The notes: generated from the sequence alone by a model not told the origin. A stretch of DNA of 64,000 nt from Nocardia exalbida NBRC 100660 (GCF_000308575.1 NZ_BAFZ01000058.1:62001-126000); one strand, 5' to 3'. Shown: positions 50,938 to 60,221, numbered from the stretch's first letter. Numbers and translations are program-made.

Positions 50938-52061
50938 GCCCGGTTCCCGTTCTGGTAGCGCCGCGCCGCACGCCGATCGGCAACGCGGGACACGGATTGG
51001 CCGACCTGACCGTCACCGACCTCGCCGCTCCGGTGCTGCGCGACGTGCTGGCCGCGCTGCGCGGCGCGGGCGTGGACGCCGACGTGGACGACGTGGTACT
51101 CGGCAACTGCCTGGGACCCGGCGGCGATCCCGCCCGGGTCGCCGCACTGCGGGCGGGGCTGGGGGTGCACGTCCCTGGCGTCACCGTGGATCGGCAGTGC
51201 GGGTCGGGCTTGGACGCGGTGATGCAGGCGGCGTTGCGGGTGCGCAGCGGCGCGGACGAACTGATCCTCGCCGGAGGCGTCGAATCGGCGAGTACCGCTC
51301 CGTGGCGCTTCTGGCCGCCGGTGGCCGGCGCCGAGCCCGTGCGGTACACCCGGGCTCCCTTCGCGCCACCGGGTTTTCCGGATCCGGACATGGGCGCGGC
51401 CGCCGACGATCTCGCGCGAGCGCGCGGCATCAGCCGGGAACGGCAGGACGCTTACGCGGCCCGCTCGCACACGCTCGCCGCGGCCACCGACTTCTCCGCG
51501 GAGATCGTGCCGATCGGTGACGTACACCGCGACGAACGTATCCGCGCGGGCATGACCACTGCCCGGCTCGCGCGCCTGCGCCCGAGCTTCGGCGTCGACG
51601 GCACGGCCACCGCGGGCAATTCCTGCGGCATCTCCGACGGCGCCGCGGTCATGGCGGTCACCAGCGAGTCGATGGCCGCCGGGCTGCCTGCGTTGCGGAT
51701 CCTCGGCTGCGCGGTCGCCGGATCCGATCCCGCGTTTCCCGGTCTCGGGCCCGTGCCCGCGATCCGGAAACTGCTGCGCCGGACCGGCGTCGGTGTGGCG
51801 GACCTCGGCGTCATCGAGATCACCGAGGCGTTCGCCTCGGTGGTGCTCGCGGTGGCGGACGAATTGGGCATCGACGAGTCCACGATCTGCCCGCAGGGCG
51901 GCGCCATTGCGATGGGACACCCGTGGGGCGCGTCCGGGGCCATCTTGCTGGTGCGCCTGGCGAGTCGGATGCTGCGGGCGGACGGCCCGGCGCTCGGTCT
52001 CGCGGCCTGCGCCATCGGCGGCGGGCAGGGAATCGCCGTGCTCGTGGAGCGAGTGTCATGA
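50934..52061 (+). CDS. Thiolase (acetyl-CoA acyltransferase) of the biotin operon
   Basis: The 375-aa protein has active-site Cys89 (VDRQCGSGLDAVMQ), the GHPWGASG histidine block (MGHPWGASGAILLVRL), and CAIGGGQG with the second catalytic Cys near the C-terminus. Thiolases condense or cleave beta-ketoacyl-CoA. The length is close to the family norm. ATG 50934 overlaps the previous stop (ATGA) and its own stop overlaps bioM. Its position among biotin transporter genes suggests activation or breakdown of an acyl precursor. Confidence 0.9.
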   Translation: MSPVPVLVAPRRTPIGNAGHGLADLTVTDLAAPVLRDVLAALRGAGVDADVDDVVLGNCLGPGGDPARVAALRAGLGVHVPGVTVDRQCGSGLDAVMQAALRVRSGADELILAGGVESASTAPWRFWPPVAGAEPVRYTRAPFAPPGFPDPDMGAAADDLARARGISRERQDAYAARSHTLAAATDFSAEIVPIGDVHRDERIRAGMTTARLARLRPSFGVDGTATAGNSCGISDGAAVMAVTSESMAAGLPALRILGCAVAGSDPAFPGLGPVPAIRKLLRRTGVGVADLGVIEITEAFASVVLAVADELGIDESTICPQGGAIAMGHPWGASGAILLVRLASRMLRADGPALGLAACAIGGGQGIAVLVERVS

Positions 52062-52738
52062 GTGAGATCGTCTTCGACTCGGTGCACCACCGTTTCGGTG
52101 AGCGGAAGGTGTTGCGCGAGATCGATCTGCGGATCACCGAGCGCCGCGTCGGCATCATCGGGTCCAACGGTTCCGGCAAATCGACCTTGGCGCGCATGAT
52201 CAACGGCCTGCTGAGGCCGAGTTCCGGCACGGTCACGGTGGACGGCGTGGACGCCTCCCGCAAGGGCGCACAGGTGCGGCGGAAGGTGGGGTTCGTCTTC
52301 ACCGACCCCGACACCCAGATCGTGATGCCCACGGTCGCCGAGGATCTCGCCTTCTCCCTGCGGCGAACGGGGTTGAGCAAGCGAGAGATCGCGGCGCGCG
52401 TCCAGGAGATCCTGGAGCGGTTCGGGCTCGCCGGCCACGCCGAGCACCCCGCACATCTGTTGTCCGGCGGCCAGAAACAGCTGCTCGCCCTCGGCGCCGT
52501 CCTCATCCGGCGGCCGGAGGTGATCGTGGCGGACGAGCCGACCACGCTGCTGGACCTGCGCAACGCCAGGGTCGTCGCCGACGCGCTGGACAACGTGGAT
52601 CAGCAGGTGATCGTCGTGACCCATCAGCTGTCGTTGCTGGAGAGCTTCGAACGCGTCGTCGTGATCGATGACGGCGCGGTGGCGTTCGACGGAACACCCG
52701 GCGACGCCGTCGCGGCATACCGGGCAGCGGTCGAATGA
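52058..52738 (+). CDS. bioM: BioM, ATPase of the biotin ECF transporter
   Basis: The 226-aa ECF-type ATPase has Walker A GSNGSGKST at 35-43, the Q-loop FTDPDTQIV, signature LSGGQKQ near 135, Walker B VIVADEPTTLLD and the switch VTHQ. It energises uptake with EcfT and BioY. Both ends overlap neighbouring genes by 4 nt. Confidence 0.92.
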   Translation: MSEIVFDSVHHRFGERKVLREIDLRITERRVGIIGSNGSGKSTLARMINGLLRPSSGTVTVDGVDASRKGAQVRRKVGFVFTDPDTQIVMPTVAEDLAFSLRRTGLSKREIAARVQEILERFGLAGHAEHPAHLLSGGQKQLLALGAVLIRRPEVIVADEPTTLLDLRNARVVADALDNVDQQVIVVTHQLSLLESFERVVVIDDGAVAFDGTPGDAVAAYRAAVE

Positions 52739-53337
52739 TCGGCCTGTACCGTCCGGGCGATTCGCCGCTGCACCGCATACCGGCCGGGGTGAAGCTGGTG
52801 CTGCTGCTCGGATCGATCGTGGCCACCACGGTGTTCGCGCGGACTCCGCTCCAGGTGCTGGCCGCCGCCGGGGTGGTGGCCGCCCTGTTCGCGGTGGCCC
52901 GGATCCCTTGGCGCGTCGCGCTGGCACAACTGCGTCCGTTGGTGTGGATGCTGTTGCTCATCGCCGTTTTCCAGGTGCTGATCACCTCGCCCGCGCGAGC
53001 CGCGGTGGTGTGCGGGGTGCTGGTGGTCTCGGTGGCGCTCGCGGCGCTGTTCACCCTCACCACGCGGGTGACCGACATGCTCGACGCCGTGACCCGGTGG
53101 CTCGGGCCGCTGCGCAGGGCCGGTGTCGATCCGGAGCGGATCGGCCTGCTGCTGGCCCTGGCCATCCGGTGTGTCCCGTTGCTGGCGGGGATCGTGCACG
53201 ACGTCGCCGAGGCGCGGCGCGCTCGTGGCCTGCAATGGTCGATGACGGCGCTGGTGACGCCGGTGCTGGTGCGGGCGCTGCGGACGGCCGACGCGATGGG
53301 CGACGCCCTCGCGGCACGAGGGGTGGACGATGACTGA
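52735..53337 (+). CDS. bioN: BioN, EcfT transmembrane coupling protein
   Basis: The 200-aa membrane protein has about five transmembrane segments and the two EcfT Ala-Arg-Gly motifs that contact the ATPase: EARRARGLQWS and ALAARGVDD. It couples BioM to BioY. Overlaps on both sides (4 and 8 nt) indicate translational coupling. Confidence 0.9.
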   Translation: MIGLYRPGDSPLHRIPAGVKLVLLLGSIVATTVFARTPLQVLAAAGVVAALFAVARIPWRVALAQLRPLVWMLLLIAVFQVLITSPARAAVVCGVLVVSVALAALFTLTTRVTDMLDAVTRWLGPLRRAGVDPERIGLLLALAIRCVPLLAGIVHDVAEARRARGLQWSMTALVTPVLVRALRTADAMGDALAARGVDDD

Positions 53338-54739
53338 ACTGCTCGCCGCGCGGATCGCCCGGCAGGCCGCCGCGAACCCGGCCGCGCCCGCGGTGATCTC
53401 GGGACGCGAGCGGGTGGATTACGAGCGGTTCTGGTCGAGGGTCGTTCGGGTCGCGGCCGGGCTCGCCGGCATGCGCCGGGTGGCCGTGCTCCCCACGTCC
53501 GATGTCGAATCGCTGGTGGCGGTGACGGCGGCGATGCACGCCGGGGTGAGCGTCGTGCTGCTGCATCGTCATCTGCTGCCCGCCCAGCTGAGCCGGGTAC
53601 TCGCGCTCGCCGAGCCGGAAGCCGTCGTGGCCGCGCCGCAGCAGCACCGGCGACTACGGCGGCTGGGATACGACGGAATCGTGCGGACCGCCGCCACACT
53701 GGAATCCGATGGCGCGGTGGGCCGGGTGGAGCCGGGCGCCGAACTGTTGGTCGGCATCACCTCCGGCACCAGCGGCGAACCGAAACTCTTCGTGCGCGAC
53801 CAACGGTCGTGGGCCACCACATTGGATCGCTCCGACCGAACATTCGACATCGGCGCCGGTGACCGGGTCTCGGTGCCCGGCGTGCTGGACCACACCCATT
53901 TCCTCTACGGCGCGTTGCACGCCTCGAGCCGGGGCGCGACGGTAGATCTGCGGCCGGTGGGTGATGCTCTGAAAGACGGTGCGACGCATCTATATGCGGT
54001 GCCGACGATCGCGTGGGACGTGGTGCGGGCGGGCATCGGCCGGTTCGGCGGTGTCCGGGAAGTGCTGTCCTCTGCGGCCCGGTGGCCGCGCACGGGCCGG
54101 GAAGCCTTGCAGGAGGTCTTGCCGAACGCCTCGCTCGTGCACTTCTACGGTGCGTCCGAATTGAGCTTCGTCTCCTTCGATCGCGGGCTCGGCAGCACGG
54201 ACGAGAAGTCGGCGGGTGACCTGTTTTACGGTGTCCAGGCGCGCGTTCGCGACGGCTTGGTGTACGTGCGCAGCGACATGCTCTTCGACGGCTATCTCAC
54301 CGAGGACGGTGTGGTCGGCGGTCCGGTGGACGGGTGGATGACGGTCGGCGACCGGGGCGAGGTGATCGGCAACCAGCTGCGGCTGTTCGGCCGGGACAGC
54401 GACATGTTGATCCGGGCCGGTCTCAATGTGGAACCCGCGGCCGTCGAAGCGGCGCTCATCGCGATACCGGGCGTCGCCGAAGCCGCCTGCGTCGGCGTGC
54501 CCGACGCACGCATGGGCGAGGCGCCCGCGGCGGCGATCGTGGTGGACGCGGCCGCACCGGGCGCCGAGGAGATCTGGCGGCGGCTGCGCGCCACCTTACC
54601 GAGTCCGAGTATGCCGGTGCAGGTACTGGTCGTGGACAGCCTGCCGCGCACCCCGCGGGGCAAGCTGGATCGAGCCGCGCTGGCCTCGACGCTGGCCGCG
54701 CACCGTCGTGGCGGTCGCGCTGCCGAGGCCGATCACTGA
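53330..54739 (+). CDS. AMP-forming acyl-CoA ligase 2 of the biotin operon
   Basis: The 469-aa adenylate-forming enzyme has the phosphate loop VGITSGTSGEPKLFVRD, A5 HFYGASELSFVSF, A7 GWMTVGDRGEV, A8 FGRDSDMLIRAGLNVEP, and A10 lysine in PRTPRGKLDRAAL. It activates a carboxylic acid as acyl-AMP and then acyl-CoA. ATG 53330 overlaps bioN by 8 nt; the operon ends here before a strong hairpin. It is full-length and distinct from the shorter ligase at 49804. Confidence 0.9.
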   Translation: MTELLAARIARQAAANPAAPAVISGRERVDYERFWSRVVRVAAGLAGMRRVAVLPTSDVESLVAVTAAMHAGVSVVLLHRHLLPAQLSRVLALAEPEAVVAAPQQHRRLRRLGYDGIVRTAATLESDGAVGRVEPGAELLVGITSGTSGEPKLFVRDQRSWATTLDRSDRTFDIGAGDRVSVPGVLDHTHFLYGALHASSRGATVDLRPVGDALKDGATHLYAVPTIAWDVVRAGIGRFGGVREVLSSAARWPRTGREALQEVLPNASLVHFYGASELSFVSFDRGLGSTDEKSAGDLFYGVQARVRDGLVYVRSDMLFDGYLTEDGVVGGPVDGWMTVGDRGEVIGNQLRLFGRDSDMLIRAGLNVEPAAVEAALIAIPGVAEAACVGVPDARMGEAPAAAIVVDAAAPGAEEIWRRLRATLPSPSMPVQVLVVDSLPRTPRGKLDRAALASTLAAHRRGGRAAEADH

Positions 54740-54810
54740 CCGTCGGCGCTTCGCTCCGATGGACGCGGGCTCGCCTATCGGCGGTGCGACAAGCAATAGC
54801 GCCGCCCGCT

Positions 54811-54843
54811 GCACCGGCCGCGCACTGGGTGCGCGGCCGGTGC
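54811..54843. terminator. Strong bidirectional terminator after the biotin operon
   Basis: A perfect 14-bp stem (54811-54824 with 54830-54843, loop CTGGG) lies between the convergent stops of the second ligase (54739) and the PAP2 protein (54852). Confidence 0.75.
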
Positions 54844-54851
54844 GGGACCGT

Positions 54852-56204
54852 TCAGAGCTTCGCCGACAAACCGGCGGACCGGGTCGGCTCGACCGATGAC
54901 GCGCCGAACCACGTGGTGTAGAACATGATCGCCAGCGCACCGAGCGAAGCAACGAGCGCGATTCCGGACGGAATCGGGTACGCCGCCATCTGCGCCGCGA
55001 GGAACCGAATGCACAGCAGCGCACCGGTGCAGACCGCGACGCCCATGGCGACGATCCGGACGCGCGGGCGATCCCAACCCCGGTCGGGGTCGCGCAGCGC
55101 GGATTCGACGGTCAGGCACAGTGCCGCGCCCACGATCAGGTCGACGCCGTAGTGAGCGCCGAGGCCGAGTGTCGCGATGAGCGTGCACACCAGCCAGAAC
55201 GCGCCGCCCCAGCGCAACCACAGCGGCCCGCGCCGGGAGTGGATGAACAGCGACAGTGCCCAGGCGGTGTGCAGCGAGGGCATGCAATTGCGCGGCGTGA
55301 TGCCGTCGAAGCGCAGCGCCTCGAGTGCGGACGGCACCGCGGGAACGACATTCGGCCAGACGTCGGCGATCTCGAAACCCAGCCCCTGCGGCCCGTACGC
55401 GAGCACCGGCCCCACCACCGGGAACACCACATACCAGATCGGCCCGACGACTCCGAGTGTCAGGAACGTTCGCACCAGGTAGTGCCGTGGCCACGCACCG
55501 GTCGTCACGCCGCGCAACTGCCACGCCGCGACCAGCACGGCCGCCAGCGGCAGCTCGAAGTACACCCAGCGCACCACGCCCGTGGCCAGCGGTCCCGCCG
55601 CGTCGAGCGCGTGCCCGACCAGCCACGACGGGCTGCCGAGGGCGCGGTCGGCGACTTGCACGTACGGGTCGAGAACCATCGGGCAGGCCCACGCGGTGAT
55701 GTCCAACCAGATCTCGCTGACCTTCGTCGCGCAGATCAGCAGGGCGCCGAAGGCGATGGTGCGCAACGCCGTGCGGCGTCGCTGCTCGTCCCACCGCACG
55801 AACGCGATCACCGCCAGTGCGGTCAGCACGAGGGTCGGACCGTTGCCGACGGTGAACGGCCGACCCTCGGCCGCCCTGATCAGAACGAACACCAGGTCGA
55901 TGGCGATCGCCGCGGCGACGGCGCCGACCCGTGCGCGAGCCGTGATCCCGACCAACGCCAGCAGAAACCCCGCCCACGGTGTGGTCGCCGACTTCGGCGT
56001 TCCTACATAGTCCCGCAGCAGGCTGGTCAGCGGCCCCAGCGCCCCGATGTGCGCGGCCATCAGCTCACCACCGACCAGCGCGAGCACGATGGCCGCGATA
56101 CCGCACCACACGACCACCGGCCGGAACCGACGCTCTCGGAACTCTTCGATACCCACTCGCTCGCCCGGTGGGGTCAAGCTCCCTCGCACGTCGTTCACAA
56201 GCAC
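54852..56204 (-). CDS. PAP2-superfamily membrane protein (Aur1/inositol-phosphotransferase-like)
   Basis: The 450-aa protein has about ten membrane segments and a C-terminal PAP2 active site: ITPRNCMPSLHTAWAL (histidine of motif 2) and LGLGAHYGVDLIVG (His, Asp of motif 3). This layout resembles Aur1/Ipt1-type phosphotransferases that act on lipid head groups; lipid phosphate phosphatase activity is also possible. The start (GTG 56204) is uncertain because no good ribosome site was found; other starts lie downstream. It may modify phosphatidylinositol-derived or other envelope lipids. Confidence 0.82.
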   Translation of the reverse strand: MLVNDVRGSLTPPGERVGIEEFRERRFRPVVVWCGIAAIVLALVGGELMAAHIGALGPLTSLLRDYVGTPKSATTPWAGFLLALVGITARARVGAVAAAIAIDLVFVLIRAAEGRPFTVGNGPTLVLTALAVIAFVRWDEQRRRTALRTIAFGALLICATKVSEIWLDITAWACPMVLDPYVQVADRALGSPSWLVGHALDAAGPLATGVVRWVYFELPLAAVLVAAWQLRGVTTGAWPRHYLVRTFLTLGVVGPIWYVVFPVVGPVLAYGPQGLGFEIADVWPNVVPAVPSALEALRFDGITPRNCMPSLHTAWALSLFIHSRRGPLWLRWGGAFWLVCTLIATLGLGAHYGVDLIVGAALCLTVESALRDPDRGWDRPRVRIVAMGVAVCTGALLCIRFLAAQMAAYPIPSGIALVASLGALAIMFYTTWFGASSVEPTRSAGLSAKL

Positions 56205-56530
56205 CGAGACATCGTAAACACGACATTAACGTCGCATGTACGGGGAGATGCCTACACGCGGATGGGCGCAGTGCCGGAGGGTGCGCGATGCGCGGCCGGA
56301 TCGGCCGGAACGGCGGGCGCTGATATCGCGGAGGGGGCTGTGCACGGACACCCGCGATGACTGCGCCGCCGCCCCGTGAAAGTGTGCTGGAGGCTTTTCC
56401 GTTCGACCTCGGCTATCGAGAGGCCCGCGTTGTCGATGTGCGCTGCCGCCGGAAGGTTCGACACCGCCCCCGCCGAAATCACGGCGCTGTCGTGGGCGGA
56501 GACCAGTGGGCGCTCAGGCGTAGCGGTCGC
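56205..56530. other. 326-nt gap between PAP2 gene and amidase
   Basis: No supported gene. A reverse-strand frame reading SAGAVSNLPAAAHIDNAGLSIAEVERKSL could be a relic, but has no start or ribosome site. The PAP2 promoter should lie here. Confidence 0.3.
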
Positions 56531-57901
56531 TCAACGGATCGCCTCGTCGCCGAGGGGAGCGTGCCGTTGCCACGGACGAATCCGCTCCAGCTGGGCGGCT
56601 ACCGCCAGCAGCGTGGTCTCGCCGCCGGGTGCCGCGGCGAGTTGGACGCCGATGGGCAGCCCGGTATCGGAGTGTCCGGCGGGAACGGATATCGCCGGGT
56701 AGCGCACCGTGTTGAACGGCGGCGTGAACGGGATGAAGCGGGGCACGTCGAGCATGGTTCGCAGAAACCCTTTCCCGGCGAAGGCCCCGACGGGCACCGG
56801 CGAGGTCGCCAGGGTGGGCGTGAGCAGGAGGTCGTGCTCGGTGAACCACGCGGCGAATCGGCCTGCCTGCCGCGGCGGGGGAGCGTCGGGTACGCGGTGC
56901 ATCCTCGTGATCACCCGTCCGGCCCGCGCCACCTTGCGGGTCAGCGGTTCGAGGAGATCCGCGCTCAGGTTCGCGGTGTCCTCGGCGACGCCGGCGAAAT
57001 AGCGTGCGAGGAAGCCGAGCGCGTCCTGCGGCCGCCACGGCGGCGACGCCTCGGTGACGGTATGGCCCGCTTCGCGCAGCGCTTCGGCCGCGGCCAGCAT
57101 CGCGGTGCGCACCTGAGGGTCGACGGATGCCCCCAGCACCGGTGAGCGGGTGGTCATGCCGATCCGCAGCGGCCGCTCGAGCGGAGGCGGCGTCCGGTAG
57201 TGGTCGTCGGCGGCGAGCACCCCGAGCAGCAGCGCCGCGTCGGCCACCGTGGTCGCCAGCGGGCCGAACGTCGATATGCCGAGCCAATTCGAGCCGAGTT
57301 CGGCGGGGCGCGCGATCACGCCGTCCCCGGGCTTCAGGCCGACGAGCCCGCAGCAGGACGACGGGATACGGATCGACCCGCCGCCGTCGGAACCGACTGC
57401 GAGCGCGGCCATCCCGGTGGCGACCGCCGCCGCGCCGCCGCCGGTGGAGCCGCCCGGGGTGTACGCGGTGTGCCACGGATTGCGGGTGACGCCGTGCGCG
57501 GCGCTCTCGGTGACCGGCCACTGACACAGTTCGGGCACATTGGTCTTGCCGATCAGCAGCGCGCCCGCGGCGCGCAACCGGCCGACCAACTCGCTGTCGG
57601 AACCGGCCGCGGTCTGGCGTGCCGCGCGGGATCCGTTGCCGGTCACGCATCCGGCGAGGTCGAGGTTGTCCTTCACCGCCACGGGAACCCCGGCGAGCGG
57701 AAGGTCACGAAGATCGCCGCGGGTGGCCAGCGCGCGGGCTTCGTGGCGGACCTGCTCGTGGCGCACGATCCGGAAGGCGTTGAGCCGCGGGTCGAGTGCC
57801 GCGATGCGGGTCAGGTGCTCGTCGACCACCTCGAGCGGCGATACCGTCCGGCTCCGGACTCCCGCCGCGATCTCGGTCGCCGGCGCGCCCGCCCATGTCA
57901 T
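56531..57901 (-). CDS. Amidase (amidase-signature family)
   Basis: The 456-aa enzyme has the Ser-cisSer-Lys triad: Lys77 in VAVKDNLDL, Ser152 in TPGGSTGGG, and nucleophile Ser176 in SDGGGSIRIPSS. It hydrolyses a carboxamide (or related ester) to the acid. The N-terminal start TWAGAPATEIAAG and C-terminal PAISVPAGHSDTGLPIGVQLAA are typical. GAGGAGAG precedes ATG 57901. It lies downstream of a PucR-type regulator (266-nt gap), which may control it. Substrate unknown. Confidence 0.92.
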   Translation of the reverse strand: MTWAGAPATEIAAGVRSRTVSPLEVVDEHLTRIAALDPRLNAFRIVRHEQVRHEARALATRGDLRDLPLAGVPVAVKDNLDLAGCVTGNGSRAARQTAAGSDSELVGRLRAAGALLIGKTNVPELCQWPVTESAAHGVTRNPWHTAYTPGGSTGGGAAAVATGMAALAVGSDGGGSIRIPSSCCGLVGLKPGDGVIARPAELGSNWLGISTFGPLATTVADAALLLGVLAADDHYRTPPPLERPLRIGMTTRSPVLGASVDPQVRTAMLAAAEALREAGHTVTEASPPWRPQDALGFLARYFAGVAEDTANLSADLLEPLTRKVARAGRVITRMHRVPDAPPPRQAGRFAAWFTEHDLLLTPTLATSPVPVGAFAGKGFLRTMLDVPRFIPFTPPFNTVRYPAISVPAGHSDTGLPIGVQLAAAPGGETTLLAVAAQLERIRPWQRHAPLGDEAIR

Positions 57902-58167
57902 CGCACTCTCCTCGGTACCTCGGATCGCGACGCCCGCTGCGGCACCGCCACCGGCCTGCGCGACTCGCCGCCCACGGTAATCGCCGACGGGGGAACCCAC
58001 AACGACCAGCGCTGTCGTTCCCGCACATGGGAACGAGCGGCGCGGCACACGGCGAGTACCTCGCGTTCTCGATGCGGGCCGGTCCGGACGGAGAGCATGT
58101 CGCGCCCGAGATCGCCGCGGTCCCGGCACTCGCCGGCCGGGACCGCGACGAAATCGGGCTCGAATGA

Positions 58168-59388
58168 TCAGGTCGTGCGATAGGTGCGGGCCACGAGTGC
58201 CGAGCGCAGGTACCACAGGCCCGACGGCTGGGACGGGTCGAAACCGGTGAGCTGTCCGATCCGCTTGAGCCGGTAGTCCACGGTGTTGGTGTGCACGTGC
58301 AGCACGCGTGCCGTGCGCTGCCGGTTGAGGTTGTTGGCGATGTGGCGTTGCAGCGTTTCCAGCAGCTCGGGATGCGCGTCCAGCGGGTCCAGCAGCGAGC
58401 CGAGATACTCGCGGCCGGGCCCGGGTCTGGTCAGCTGGTATTCCAGTGCCAGTTCGTCGAAGCGGTAGAGCCCGGCCACCGCCTGCAATCGCTGCACCAT
58501 GTCGAGCAGTTCGTGCGCCTGATCGGCGGCGGTGGGGATCTTCTCGGGAGTCGCCTCGACCATGGTCGCGGTGACGCCCACCTGCGCGGCGTGCGACAGC
58601 TGGGTGACCAGCGCGTCCAACTGCTCGTTGTCCAGATGGCCGGACGGGATGAGCACCGTGCCGCCGTCGACGCTCAGCAGCGACAGCACGGCCTCGCCAC
58701 AGCGTGTGGCCAGTTCGGCCTGGACCCGGCGCAGTTTCCGGCGCGCGACGACCTTGCCGTCCACCATCGGGTTGCGTTCCTCGCGGTGCGGCGGGATCGC
58801 CACGGCCAGAACGGCGTACGACGACGCGATGGCGATGCCGCACTCGCGCGCCATGGTGGAGGTGCTGTGCCCGCCGAGCAGCGCGGAGGTCAGCGTGTGC
58901 ACGGCGGTGTGGTGCTCACTGACCACCGCGCGCAGTTCGCGGACGTAGGCCATGGAGACAGCGGAGTTGATCATGTCGAGCATCTCGACGACCATCTTGG
59001 CGCCGTCGACCAGATCGTCGTAGTCCTTCATCGTCGCGTCGGACACCACCAGGTCCAGGCCCATCTTGAAGCCTTCGTGGATCGAGTGGTGGATGGTGTC
59101 GATCGGCACCCCTTCCCGCGCCCACCCCGCGGCGGCGTCACCGAGCCGCTGGAGTTTCTCCGGAAGGTCCTTGCCGTCGAGCATGCTCACCGCCAGCTCC
59201 AGGCAGACCCGGGTGATGGTGGTGACGTCGCCGGCGATCGCGTCACCCGGTAGCGTCCCGCACGGGATGACGTTCTCGACGAAGTGCCCGACCATCTGAC
59301 GCGATAGCCCGCGAACATCCTTCAGCGGGGACGACATCGGCTTCCCCGACAGGGTCAGGCTCGGCCGGGCCGAACTGTCGACGGACAT
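58168..59388 (-). CDS. PucR-type transcriptional regulator
   Basis: The 406-aa protein has an N-terminal sensory region (WAREGVPIDTIHHSIHEGF, ALLGGHSTSTMARECGI), a GGDEF-like central domain (VVARRKLRRVQAELA, GGTVLIP), and a C-terminal HTH_30: TARVLHVHTNTVDYRLKRIGQLTGFDP. GGAAGGGAG precedes ATG 59388. PucR/CdaR regulators respond to metabolites such as purine degradation products. The full domain set contrasts with the paralogue at 17493, which lacks the helix-turn-helix. An inverted repeat just upstream (59409-59439) may be its own operator. Confidence 0.88.
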   Translation of the reverse strand: MSVDSSARPSLTLSGKPMSSPLKDVRGLSRQMVGHFVENVIPCGTLPGDAIAGDVTTITRVCLELAVSMLDGKDLPEKLQRLGDAAAGWAREGVPIDTIHHSIHEGFKMGLDLVVSDATMKDYDDLVDGAKMVVEMLDMINSAVSMAYVRELRAVVSEHHTAVHTLTSALLGGHSTSTMARECGIAIASSYAVLAVAIPPHREERNPMVDGKVVARRKLRRVQAELATRCGEAVLSLLSVDGGTVLIPSGHLDNEQLDALVTQLSHAAQVGVTATMVEATPEKIPTAADQAHELLDMVQRLQAVAGLYRFDELALEYQLTRPGPGREYLGSLLDPLDAHPELLETLQRHIANNLNRQRTARVLHVHTNTVDYRLKRIGQLTGFDPSQPSGLWYLRSALVARTYRTT

Positions 59389-59408
59389 TGGCGACTCCCT
59401 TCCGCCCA

Positions 59409-59439
59409 CGATTGGTGTGCAGCGCATTCACACTAATCG
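59409..59439. promoter_or_regulatory. Inverted repeat upstream of the PucR-type regulator
   Basis: CGATTGGTGTG (59409-59419) and CACACTAATCG (59429-59439) form 11-bp arms (one mismatch) around 9 nt, starting 20 nt upstream of the regulator's start codon. Likely a binding site for autoregulation. Confidence 0.45.
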
Positions 59440-59744
59440 GTAGATCTCCTTCGCGGACCCGATCGACCGGTTCTGTGAGAGCTGGGAGGGACCGGTCGGT
59501 GCGGGGTTGTGAGCGGTCACAGGACCGGGGCCGGACGGCGGCTACCGACCCCGCGGCGGGCGGCGCCGGGTTCGGTCGTCGCCGCGAGCGCGGACGGACA
59601 TGCCGGTAGGATCACCCGCGCCGGGCATGGCCATGTAACGAGGGTCTTGTCCGGCACGTGTCGTGTCCTGGAGGGTGTGCAGTGCCCATCCGCCGCGCAC
59701 GCCACGGCGGAAAGGCAGTGCGGACGCAACGATAGGGGCAGGCG
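59440..59744. other. 305-nt gap upstream of the HAD gene
   Basis: No convincing gene; several GC-rich frames are shadows. TAGGATCACCCGCGCC (around 59607) might hold a -10, but no paired -35 was found. Confidence 0.3.
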
Positions 59745-60221
59745 ATGACACCGGCTCTGAGATGTCTTGTCTGGGAACTGGACAACACCTTGTGGGACGG
59801 CGCCGTGTGCGACGCGACCGTCGGCGCGTTGCGACCCGCCGCCCTGCGCACCCTGCGCGTGCTCAGCGAGCGCGGGATCTGGCATGCCGTGGCGAGCCGC
59901 GGCGAGCGCGAATGGACGCTGGACAAGCTGTACCGGCACGGCGTCTACGAGATGTTCTCGGCCATCGAGATCGGCTGGGGCCCCAAGTCTTCGGCGATCA
60001 TGCGGATCGGGCGCACCCTCGGACTCGGGCCGGAGGCCATCGGTTTCATCGACCACGAGCCGGTGGAGCGCGCCGAGGTTGCCCGTGCGCTGCCCGCCGT
60101 GCGCTGTTACGCCGCCCGCAACGCCGACGTCCTGCCGGTGCTGCCGGACTTCCGTCCGGTGTCGCGCACCGGTCCCGCTCCCACTCCGCCGCTCGGGTTC
60201 GCCAGGGTGCCCGCGCGCTGA
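59745..60221 (+). CDS. HAD-IIIC (FkbH-like) protein with Glu in place of the nucleophile
   Basis: The 158-aa protein begins MTPALRCLVWELDNTLWDG. The HAD motif I (DxDxT) normally reads VWDLDNTLWDG; here the nucleophilic Asp is Glu11, with Asp13 and Thr15 kept. Motif II-like VASRGE and the motif IV region IGFIDHEPVERAEV are present. FkbH-like HAD-IIIC proteins load glyceryl units in polyketide pathways; MDP-1 phosphatases share the motif. With Glu at position 11 it may bind but not form a phospho-enzyme efficiently. GATAGGGGC precedes ATG 59745. Confidence 0.75.
   Translation: MTPALRCLVWELDNTLWDGAVCDATVGALRPAALRTLRVLSERGIWHAVASRGEREWTLDKLYRHGVYEMFSAIEIGWGPKSSAIMRIGRTLGLGPEAIGFIDHEPVERAEVARALPAVRCYAARNADVLPVLPDFRPVSRTGPAPTPPLGFARVPAR

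Noticed and set aside
56252..56482. Reverse-strand frame MISAGAVSNLPAAAHIDNAG
   Set aside because: The first 30 residues look natural, but the rest becomes Arg/Pro/Ser-rich and no ribosome binding site is seen.
58027..58167. 46-codon forward frame MGTSGAAHGEYLAFSMRA between the PucR-type regulator and the amidase
   Set aside because: The composition is protein-like, but there is no ribosome site and its stop abuts the reverse-strand regulator's stop. It is too short to support.
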